A stretch of 64,000 bases of DNA from Odontesthes bonariensis (Eukaryota > Chordata > Actinopteri > Atheriniformes > Atherinopsidae). The DNA lies in the NCBI RefSeq assembly GCF_027942865.1, contig NC_134516.1, forward strand, positions 25,751,322 through 25,815,321, in the 5' to 3' direction. Both the position numbers and the translations under genes were made by a program. Positions 55,430-64,000 of the stretch are shown here, one piece after another; position 1 is the first letter of the stretch; each line of letters begins with the position of its first letter. Below the pieces are notes generated by a model that made no database searches, was not told the DNA's origin, and was given only the letters and a program-made list of their open reading frames with translations.

Positions 55430-56340
55430 GGTTAAGAGAATGGCCACGCTTCATACAGGTGTTTAGTTGACAGTTTATTTTTCCAAACTTACGAACCATC
55501 ATAAAACATCGTGACAACGTTAGCGCCTTAACCTTGTGCAGAGTCCATCTTTCTGTCCGAAGTGCACAGCCGTGCACATGAGTCCTCTGTATCTCCCCCG
55601 CGTATTCCCCATAATTCTCTGCTCATCACATCCGCCCACGTCACTCCCATACAATCAATCAGTTATTGCATAGAAATAATGAGTTTTTTAACAGCATGGA
55701 ATAATTTCCTTTTAGAACATTCATGAAATCATCTTTTTTAAAACACGTCACAAAATAATGAATTCAAAACAACACATTATAAATGAAATGTAAGACTTCA
55801 ATGACAACACTGTCTGATTGACAGTTACACTGTACCTCAAGAATAGTTAAAGCCATGAGTAGAAGTGCCTCCAATTGGTTCAAAACTTCATCATATTTTG
55901 CAGATATTGTTGGGTTTTCAACTCAGATCCTGCTGTTCATGAGGAAGTCACTTTCACCAGTTACAGCCAGATCTCATGAAGCGGTGTACTTATTACACGC
56001 CAAGTCATTTACTGTGTTTTTACAAGGCTTTTTTATGCTTTTGCGTATTATTTTCCGCTACATATTTCAAGGAATTGACGTCCTGCCCTCAGCTTTTACT
56101 GTAACTCTGACTATTTCACGGTTTGTACGTTCATTTTGATGTTATGTAGTGTAACAGGAGGAGAACCTCCACCGTACTGTACCTTAACCATTTGACTTGT
56201 TATGTGACCAGAGGAAAATTACACTCTGAAAGTATAAAAAAGGCATAAATGAGACTTTAAAAGGTGTGTGCTATTTATACGCACTTCATTGAGTGGTCCA
56301 GTGAGAAGCATTCAGTAGAATGCTGATAATTAGCTGTTTT
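55430..56340. other. interval without recognised gene
   Basis: No gene or transposon terminus is recognised. A phrase at 55845-55875 resembles the tRNA-Thr flank. Confidence 0.3.
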
Positions 56341-56374
56341 ATATGCTAAGTCACAGCCAGCTCTGAAGGCCCAC

Positions 56375-56448
56375 AGGCACTGCTGGGATTTGAACCCAGG
56401 ATCTCCTGTTTACAAGACAAGCACTTTGACCAACTAAGCCACAGCGCC
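56375..56448 (-). tRNA. tRNA-Thr(TGT)
   Basis: 74 nt with anticodon TGT. One anticodon-stem pair is a T-G wobble. Confidence 0.9.
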
Positions 56449-56712
56449 ACATGGTTCATAAAACTGATGAAAGAATAAAGAGCAGGAACTAGATCCATTT
56501 CAGGAAATGAGCTCCAGGGACTCTCCCAAAACTAACTGTGACTTCTAAAAAAAAACTTTTTATCAACTCTGACCAAAGAACAGACTCATAATAACCATGA
56601 TGCTCATTGAAAGGTATATCATTTGATGAGGACTAACAATGCAAAGCATTCAGTAGAACCCTGATAACAACCAGTTTCTCATGCTAAGTCATAGCTAGCT
56701 CTGAAGGCCCAC

Positions 56713-56786
56713 AGGCACTGCTGGGATTTGAACCCAGGATCTCCTGTTTACAAGACAGGCACTTTGACCAACTAAGCAACAGCACC
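56713..56786 (-). tRNA. tRNA-Thr(TGT), D-stem change
   Basis: 74 nt with anticodon TGT. The first D-stem base is T instead of G, making one mismatch and altering the A box, so this copy may be weak. Confidence 0.83.
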
Positions 56787-57599
56787 ACATGGTTCATAAA
56801 ACTGATGAAGGAATAAAGAGCAGGAACTGGATCCACCTCAGGAAGTGGTTTTTGTGATTTATTTCCAATATTCATGTGATCTCTGCATAAATCAGGGCTT
56901 GATGTTATTCAAATTATCTCCATATGTGAAAACATTGGATTCTTACAGAATCAGAAGCAACAAGGAGAACTGAGCATGAAGTGGAGGGAGGTGAGAGATT
57001 TGTTTTCTGTTGTGTCGACGCCCACCCCTACCTATAGGCCACTCTAATTTCTTACACCAAATAAACAGTGTCTGGTTCCATGGCACATGAAAAACTCGAG
57101 ACAATATCCTATTCTGCCTATTATAGCCTATTTACTAAACTACCTTAGGCATTAATAATGGGTAAAATGTGGGTGGGCTAGTTTAAAAGGCTTCTCAATC
57201 AGGGGAATAACTTATCAGACCATATAAGGAACTCTTAATTTAAGATTTTGACTTTTTATTTAGCAATATTCCCTCTTGTAGAAGTATTTATTGACTGTGC
57301 CACAGTGAGATTAAAACATGTTCAGTACCTGGACTGAAATATTGTTCATTATTTTGTATCTGTTGAAAGTTGTAACACTGTGCATACTGTGTTTTTTAGT
57401 AATATTGCCTCTTGTAAAAGGCTGACTTGATTATGTTTGATGAGCTACAGAAGGAGGAATTGAAAAGCTAAACGGCTGAACTCAGCTGTTTTTATTTGCT
57501 TAGATAGCCTGTAGCTCTGTTAAAGCTGTTGAAGTTCGTGCACATTTGAATAAATGTTCTTATACTTCCAGTACAGGCTCATTTTCTGTATACAGTAAG

Positions 57600-57810
57600 G
57601 CAGAGTTGGTGGAGGGGTTCTGGAACCCCGGTTCAAAGAAGAGCTTTGGGATGTCCTTCAAGAAGCCTGGAGAACTGTTCCTGAAGACTCCTTAAAGAAA
57701 GAACAGAAAGCTCGTCTCAGAGGGTTCAGGCTGTGTTGGAGAATAAAGGAGCTCAGACCAAACGTCCACATTCAGTCTTGTTGGAATTATACAAATATAT
57801 TGTCTTCTGT
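57600..57810 (+). mobile_element. Tc1/mariner transposase C-terminal fragment
   Basis: One frame reads ELWDVLQEAWRTVPEDSLKK and the next, after a frame change near 57730, reads LENKGAQTKRPHS. Both match the conserved C-terminus of fish Tc1-like transposases. No catalytic core or termini are present. Confidence 0.65.
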
Positions 57811-58048
57811 GCTGTATTTCCATTCATGCTTGCATGTGTTACAATAAATTGCTCCATCTTTTTTCCCATTTTCCTGGCAAAACATAAAGGAATGAGGTGT
57901 GTTTTAAGACTTTAGACCACTTTTAGAGGACTTTATAAAAGCACATACTTTATGCTTTACTGAAGAAAGGGATGATATGTATTAGTTCAAGGTGCTCTGT
58001 ATTTAGTCTGACCCACAACTGGTCACCACAGGACCATCATCTTCAACA

Positions 58049-59100
58049 TCAGTGCTCAGTGACAGCTGCAGAAGTATGTGTAGAAACTGATCTGTATTTA
58101 GACTGTTTCTGTCCAGTCCAGCTCTCTGAGCCGACAACAAAACTCCCTCTGAGTGCTGCCCACAGAGGGAGTGGGACAGCTTCCTGAATCTGTAAACTCC
58201 CTCTGAGTGCTGCCCACAGAGGGAGTGGGACAGCTTCCTGAATCTGTAAACTCCCTCTGAGTGCTGCCCACAGAGGGAGCGGGACGGCTTCCTGAATCTG
58301 TAAACTCCCTCTGAGTGCTGCCCACAGAGGGAGCGGGACGGCTTCCTGAATCTGTAAACTTCCTCTGAGTGCTGCCCACAGAGGGAGTGGGACGGCTTCC
58401 TGAATCTGTAAACTCCCTCTGAGTGCTGCCCACAGAGGGAGTGGGACGGCTTCCTGAATCTGTAAACTCCCTCTGAGTGCTGCCCACAGAGGGAGCGGGA
58501 CGGCTTCCTGAATCTGTAAACTCCCTCTGAGCGCTGCCCACAGAGGGAGCGGGACAGCTTCCTGAATCTGTAAACTCCCTCTGAGCGCTGCCCACAGAGG
58601 GAGCGGGACAGCTTCCTGAATCTGTAAACTCCCTCTGAGTGCTGCCCACAGAGGGAGTGGGACGGCTTCCTGAATCTGAGTGCTGCCCACAGAGGGAGTG
58701 GGACGGCTTCCTGAATCTGTAAACTCCCTCTGAGTGCTGCCCACAGAGGGAGTGGGACAGCTTCCTGAATCTGTAAACTCCCTCTTGGCGTGTTGAGCTG
58801 CAGAGGCCTGGGGATGATTCTGCAGGAGCTGGACATCCTCTGAGTGAGGAGTCCCAGCAGCAGCAGAGACCTCTGACTGCTCCTCTAACAACAGCAGATT
58901 TTCTGTGTTGGCTGTGTTGGAAGCAGCAGAGACCTGGGATTGATGGTGTTCTGAGCTCGCTGTTACAGCTTCTGGCCTGTTGGCGGGTTCCTCACAGCTT
59001 TCCTCTTTGCCACTTTCAAAGGGAAATATGTAGAAACCGTCAGACTCATTTTCCACAATCTCTTCATCTACTATGTCACCCCACAGAAGTGCAGGAGAGG
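58049..59100 (-). CDS. unrecognised coiled-coil gene family, copy B with 54-bp repeats
   Basis: A minus-strand frame of 335 residues. It starts MENESDGFYIFPFESGKEES and has CEEPANRPEAV, then LLLLEEQSEVSAAAGTPHSE and DVQLLQNHPQAS. These are homologous to copy A (GSKESYEEPSN, QVSAAAGTPHSEDVQLLQ). From about residue 95 the protein becomes tandem 18-residue repeats (REFTDSGSCPTPSVGSTQ in one frame), ending with a short non-repeat tail. Just upstream, 59075-59100 retains the AGTCAAAGCAGAATATCCTC start region of copy A. I recognise no family, and no coiled-coil exon follows downstream here. Confidence 0.5.
58141..58790 (-). repeat. 54-bp minisatellite, about 12 copies
   Basis: Each unit contains CTCCCTCTG and CAGAGGGAG around AGTGCTGCCCA, a 9-bp perfect stem per copy. 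One copy near 58670 lacks about 11 bp. Because 54 is a multiple of three, all three minus-strand frames stay open over most of the block. Copies differ mainly at AGTGGGACAG versus AGCGGGACGG positions. Confidence 0.95.
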
Positions 59101-60359
59101 ATATTCTGCTTTGACTCGTTTTGCTTGTTGTTTTTTAGCATTTGTCTAAATGACTTTTTAAGTACGTGTTGTTTTTCAGGCGCTTTGTCTTTCAGGCTTT
59201 TAGAAACTACAGTGATGTCATGTCCTCTGATGTCATGTTTCCACTGTGATGTCATGCAAAACTGTGAAGTCATAATCAGTGATGACATCACTTCTTGTGA
59301 TGTCAGAAGCAGCGGTGCTCTGTTCTCAGTCAGCAGGCATCACGTGTGCTGTTTTGCTCTCTTTTTCAGCTTTCTGATCTGAACTGTAAATAATATGCAG
59401 CACATGTTCATAGAGCCCAGGCAATGGTGGCACACATGGGTTGTATGAATGCTGTATGAGATGTAAATGAAAACAGAAGCAGGTATCCTTTATATATATG
59501 TGATTAAAAATGGGACAGCAGTAACTGAACCTGAATGCATCACTGTCCAGGTCAGTAATAATGTATTTATTGTATGTTACGGTGCTCACAGCTGCTTTCT
59601 TCACGCCTCACCTGGAAGTATCTTTGAAGCTGTTTTGTATGTTGTCTACACTGACTGTGAAGCAAAAGTAACACAACAGCCACATCTGCAGCTTGTTCTC
59701 AGTGTTTACAGCACAATCATTCAGCTGCTTTCATGCATCAACATAATACAGTAATAACAGTGCAGTCATGCTGGTTTCTGTTAAGAGCTGCTTACAAGCA
59801 GAATGGGATTATTTCTACGTGTCAGCATACAGTGTACAACATGGATTCCAGTAAGAATCTGACTTTGAAAGACAGAATCAACGTGTAAATGATAAAGTGT
59901 CTTCCTGTGGATGTTCTCAGATATGTACAGTATGAACACTGTGATCCTTTCCCACATGTCCCAGTATGTCTGATTGTGTTCCAAGTGAGGGTCAGACTGG
60001 AGAAAGTGTCATGAAGCTGCCACCCTTAATGAATCAATAAAAGCTCTGAATACCAAAGCATCTCAGTGCCATTCCAGTGTCATCTCTCTAAGTAATGATG
60101 GAAGAAGCAGAAGCTTCAGCTGCTCCTCCTGAGCTCTACTTTCCATATTGTCCACACTGACTGTGAAGCAGAAGCAGCACAACAGCCACATCTGCAGCTT
60201 GTTGCTGAAAAGCTGCTCTGACAACATTCACAGCCCAATAAGCAGCACACTGACAGCAATGTAGTTGTGTTTGGGAGTCAGAGGAAATCTCAGGTTCCCA
60301 CCATGTGAGTGAAGGACAGACTGCAGCACTGATAAAAATGAATTCCCAGCATCAGTGTG

Positions 60360-61595
60360 TCAGTGGAACTGAAGGTGAACTGTCTGAGAGCTGAACACTG
60401 ACAGCACTTTGTTCTCTTCTGGCTCGATGATGACGGATAGAAATAAAGCCTTCATGAGATCTGCCACCTTCTTTTCTTGTGTCTTTGTTGCCTCCTCCTG
60501 TGCTGTTAGTTTGGAGGCCAGATTAATATCGGCGGCAGTCTTTTCTTTCAGTTGCTCTTTCCAGCTCTCTGCCTCTTTCAGAACTGACTGATATTTAGGC
60601 TACGGCTACACGAAAACGAAACGAGTTTTTTTTTGAAAACGGGTACGAAAATTCTTGCGACCACACGGAAACGCGCTGCTGTCCAGACAAGAACGGATGA
60701 AAACGATGAAACGATGCAGTACACACGCCGCTGTGTCACGCCACGCTGTGAGACAATAGAGAAGTGTTAAAATTGGCTCACAGCGTCAACGTGTGACTGA
60801 CGCAAAAACGTTTTAGCTGTAACAATGGAAACGAAACGAGGCCGTTTTCAAACTTTCCCACTCTGGAACCCGTTTTCAAAAACTATCGTTTTGGGGTAGT
60901 GGGAACGCCGGCTCCGTGTGGCCGCGACAGCCAAACGATAAGAAAAAGTATCGTTTACAGTGAAAAACGTTTCCGTGTAGCCGCAGCCTCAGTTTCTGCT
61001 GCTGCTGCTTTCAGAGTTTCACACAATCCTGCAGGGACTCGGTTGCACTGCTTGAGCTCCTGCTCACACTTTTGACGGAGATGACGCTCACACGTCAAAC
61101 AGTTTTGCACCTTCTTTAGTTTTTCCTCAGTCATGGAGCAGCCGCTCTCTGCTGCCACTCTTCTGTCTTTTTCTCCTGTCAGAAAGAAATGTTTCTTCAG
61201 CAGCTTTGTCCTCAGAATATCCATCCCATGCTATAAATAGCTGATCTTGTCATTCTTCTGTTGGTCAGAGTTCTGTCATTTCTCTGATCCCTAATCTCGG
61301 TCGGCAGCAGAGGCGTTAGAGGGAATCCCCTCGGTTTGTGAAACTGGAAACTCCCACTTGACTGGAGGAACTACGGAGGCCTGGAGATGATCCTGCAGGA
61401 GCTGGACATCCTCTGAGTGAGGAGTCCCAGCTGCAGCAGAGACCTGGGATTGTTCTTTTTCCAACAGTTGCTGGGTTCCTCATAACTTTCCTTACTGCCA
61501 AAAGTAATGGGACACGTGTAGAAACCCTCGGGCAAATCGTCGTCTGCCATGTCACACCACTGAAGTGGAGGAGATGGTTTCTTGGTTTGACTCAT
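60360..61595 (-). CDS. unrecognised coiled-coil gene, copy A (right)
   Basis: Minus-strand copy of the gene at 17005. The N-terminal part (61595-61460) reads MSQTKKPSPPLQWCDMADDD and LPEGFYTCPITFGSKESYEE. The middle part (61224 to about 60990) reads MDILRTKLLKKHFFLTGEKD and NCLTCERHLRQKCEQELKQC. The end part (60596-60360) reads EYQSVLKEAESWKEQLKEKT and closes VHLQFH and stop. The end part is a strong coiled-coil candidate. A MITE at 60597-60989 sits in the coding helix between the middle and end parts. Of all copies this one keeps the most of the gene. The function is unknown to me. Confidence 0.5.
60597..60989. mobile_element. MITE inside the coiled-coil gene
   Basis: 393 bp with inverted termini AGGCTACGGCTACACGAAAA and TTTCCGTGTAGCCGCAGCCT. 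The empty site is visible in both left-arm copies (near 17605 and 23530). No clear target duplication beyond a single base. No coding capacity. Confidence 0.88.
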
Positions 61596-62679
61596 TTTGC
61601 TTGTTGTTTATGAGTACTTAAAATCAAAATGACTTTTTAATATAGTAAGTAAGCGTTGTTTCTAAGTGCTTGTTAAAATGACTATTTAAGATAGTAATTA
61701 AGTGTTTTTTAGGCGATGTGAAAACCGTTTGCTGTGACTTTCAAATATGCTTCAAAAACTGGACGTGTTTCTTCAGATAAACTCCTGACCAGCTGTGAAA
61801 AAGCAGTGAAAATGTCTGGCCTGTATAAACTTTGTGATGTCAAACAAGATCAGAGATGACATCGATTGTGATGTCACTACAGTGATGACATCACAGCTTT
61901 GTGAAGGCTTCTGTTCTGTCTCTTCTGGTCTGTGGTTCCAACCACAGATTCTGGATGGAAGTGAAGTCCGGATTCCAGAATGTTGATTTGTGTTCTCTGT
62001 TAATCTCTGGACGACTTCAGCTGATTACTTCCTGTCACGGTCACGTTGGAAGGTCCACTTCTGCCAGTTTTTCAGCAGCCAGTATCATGTTTTCCACCAG
62101 CAGTGTTTCCCAAGACAGAATAATGTCAGTTTGTTTAAAATGTTGCCAAAATAAACTATTACAATTACAACAAATGTCATCTCAGGGTACTTCAGTAATA
62201 AAGTCCAATTCAGGCCAATTGCAGTTAAATTCATTGTAATTATAATTCAATTCATTCAATTCAGAATGAATCCAATTCATTCATACAGAGCAATTCAAAA
62301 ACTATTTCGTCGCTAAGGAAACCAACAGATGGCACCGAACTTGCACTATTTCTAATTAGATAGAACTTTTTAATAGTTCTAAGATCATATCTTTCTGGTT
62401 TTATTTGCATTTTACAAAGAGTCCGAGTAATTATGAAAGTGGGGTTTTAATTTGAAGAAAAAGCCTCAAAATAAAGTGATTTTTAGGAGTATGCAGGGAT
62501 TCATTTCCATCTAATGAACAGCTCAGTTATATTAAACAGTGGGCCGTGTGAGCAGCAATCAGGGGAGTAAGGAGTTCACAGATCATAGACAGAGGCAACC
62601 GTCCAACTATTCAAAGCTTTTAAAATGAGTAATAAAATCTGACAGGTAACCAGGGAAGGAAGGACAAGAGGCAGGGAGG

Positions 62680-62960
62680 TGGGCAACCACTGTGTGGCCT
62701 GGTGTGGGAATAATCACCTCAGCTGCTGATTTTAGGAGGAGCACCAATAAGCCAAACAGCGTCTCCATCCCAGGAGAAGAGGTGGCTGAGGAACACCTGG
62801 GAGTTTACCTGTTGCATATCTCTTATGAGTCTGTGGTGCAGAGTGCATCTTTCTTCAGCAGCATCTGCTGTGGCAGCAGCATCAGAGCCAGCGACTCAAA
62901 GAAACTGAGCAAACTGCTAAAGAAGGCTGGCTGTGACCTGGGGACTGCTTTGGAGCTGTG
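62680..62960 (+). mobile_element. L2-type LINE fragment
   Basis: Translated pieces ISYESVVQSASFFSSICCGS and SIRASDSKKLSKLLKKAG match the region of the LINE at 22430-22560. Short, with frame changes. It sits at the outer edge of the right inverted-repeat arm, mirroring the LINE fragment at 15575. Confidence 0.7.
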
Positions 62961-62979
62961 TTTGTTGAGCACTCACTTC

Positions 62980-63000
62980 TTTTTTTTTTTTTTTTTTTTT
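62980..63000 (+). repeat. poly-T tract
   Basis: About twenty consecutive T residues. Confidence 0.9.
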
Positions 63001-63439
63001 CCTTGTCCTGTCCAGCATTATGGCAGCAGAATTGTAATCTGAATACCGTTTATGCCAAACACATTTGCTAGACCAAGGGAAGCTTTATGAATGTAAAGCT
63101 CCCCTTGATGCCCATAAACTCCTTATTTTCATTTATTTATTTTTGTTACAATACTTAACATGATGTGATAGTGTGATAGTGCCGAACCGGACCGGGGGAC
63201 AGAGAGAGAGGGAGAGCGAAGAAGGGAAAAAAAGGAACAGAAATATGAAGAGACAAACATAGAAAACAATGAAAAATCAGACAACCAGCTGTTACACCTG
63301 TAAAAGCAAAACTGAAGACAATCCAAGGCTTTTTTGAGGAATCCAGCCTTAGAGGCACCAGGAGCACCTGTAAACAGATAAGCAGAGAACAAACACACAA
63401 ACACACAAACAAAAAAGCACAAGCAGCAGCAATCACACG
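63001..63439. other. interval before the array restarts
   Basis: Contains a purine-rich stretch at 63190-63260 and an A/C-rich stretch at 63380-63420. No gene recognised. Confidence 0.3.
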
Positions 63440-63444
63440 GCAAC

Positions 63445-63511
63445 CTTCCGTCAAGGAATCGAATCCTGTTCCTCCGCTTGACAGGCGGATTCTAACCATT
63501 GACCAGCGAAT
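63445..63511 (-). pseudogene. degenerate tRNA-like sequence, right block
   Basis: Minus-strand relic with GGTCAATGGTTAGAATCCGC and apparent GTC anticodon. It is slightly better kept in the D-arm than the left copies. Confidence 0.55.
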
Positions 63512-63556
63512 TGTCAAGCGTTTGCATGACTGAGAGCGTAAATTGACTGTGGAAGG

Positions 63557-63628
63557 GGTTCCATGGTGTAAAGGTCAGCACTCTGGACTCTGAATCCAGT
63601 GATCCGAGTTCAAATCTCGGTGGAACCT
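63557..63628 (+). tRNA. tRNA-Gln(CTG), right block
   Basis: 72-nt cloverleaf identical in layout to the unit 5 copy, with all stems paired. Confidence 0.93.
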
Positions 63629-63964
63629 TCAGGTGTGTGCTGTCATGGTTGTGTTCTGGAAAGAAGATGAGTTGAGTAGGCTAGTCAGTTGTGAAATGAC
63701 ACCAGATTGATCAATTCCACCTGAGAGGATCTGTGGTATGTGATGTCACACCTCTGTGTTGCTAGTTGAATCTTTTTTGGTTTCTTCTTGCATATTAATT
63801 TACGATGCTTCTATTTATCCATGCTCTCCCAGAGGAGTGTGTTACAATCCCACTTCTGACTCAATTTGTTGCGACTCCACAAACTCTTTCCGCAAGCAAC
63901 AAAATTTGGGAAAACTTACCTCATTCTTTGGCTTCCGGAACACTCGTGAACCAGTATGGCTCCA

Positions 63965-64000
63965 GTTTCCGTAGTGTAGTGGTTATCACGTTTGCCTAAC
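63965..64000 (+). tRNA. tRNA-Val(AAC), cut by window end
   Basis: Acceptor, D-arm and anticodon (CCTAAC) are visible. The 3' half lies outside the window. Confidence 0.85.

Larger units (their letters stand above)
55160..62665. repeat. right arm of the large inverted repeat
   Basis: Reverse-orientation counterpart of 15945-29990 with shared tRNA-Thr, coiled-coil gene and flank segments. It lacks the left arm's Harbinger, tRNA-Ser array, LINE and piggyBac, and it has its own insertions (MITE at 60597, the Tc1 piece at 57600, and gene B with its minisatellite at 58000-59075). Confidence 0.85.
63440..64000 (+). repeat. tRNA-Val/tRNA-Gln array, right block (continues past window)
   Basis: The array unit resumes within the tRNA-like relic at 63440 and continues through tRNA-Gln and the spacer to tRNA-Val at the window end. 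It is in the same orientation as the left block. About 30 bp between the relic and tRNA-Gln is shortened relative to the left units. Confidence 0.93.

Noticed and set aside
58098-58836. Two alternative minus-strand frames over the 54-bp repeats
   Set aside because: They are shadows of the repeat period. Only the frame continuous with the gene B N-terminus has homology to copy A.

Overview
The window looks like teleost fish genomic DNA. The evidence is tandem nuclear tRNA arrays typical of bony-fish genomes, Rex3-type (RTE) and L2/CR1-type LINEs with fish-like 3' ends, hAT, Harbinger, piggyBac, THAP/DDE and Tc1 remnants, TTAA-flanked MITEs, and spliced vertebrate-style genes. It is repeat-rich accessory DNA with very little unique coding sequence. 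All calls were made by reading the sequence; no database search or alignment program was run.

Layout. 1-5276: six tandem units of about 920 bp, each with tRNA-Val (+), a degenerate tRNA-like sequence (-) and tRNA-Gln (+); the same array restarts at about 63440 in the same orientation, so the rest of the window sits between two blocks of one array. 5277-15570: a tRNA-Thr copy, a TTAA MITE, an L2-type LINE, hAT remnants, two Rex3 fragments and a spliced gene for an unrecognised secreted protein (11968-13339, minus). 15945-29990 and 55160-62665 are the arms of a large, much-interrupted inverted repeat carrying copies of an unrecognised coiled-coil gene family and tRNA-Thr clusters. The left arm has gained a Harbinger transposon with an in-frame hexanucleotide expansion, a tRNA-Ser array in which one gene is split by a LINE, and a piggyBac remnant holding a broken retroviral piece.

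The spacer between the arms (30-55 kb) holds a broken endogenous retrovirus (LTR and gag, about 29987-32880), about 13 kb of a 2.9-kb macrosatellite (34883-48950) with a 39-bp CCAAT-box minisatellite inside each unit, a small tRNA-Ser/tRNA-Ala cluster (48969-50148), MITEs, a THAP/DDE transposon (52242-54220) and a broken retroviral env piece (54240-55150).

Common thread. Three tRNA families (Val, Thr, Ser) occur as tandem arrays that mix isoacceptor anticodons. None of the copies has a T4 terminator close downstream, and several are cut by insertions or array edges. The region appears to evolve by tandem duplication, inversion and transposon insertion. The least explained objects are the 2.9-kb macrosatellite with its dense CCAAT boxes, the coiled-coil gene family with its 54-bp minisatellite, and the mixed-isoacceptor tRNA arrays.
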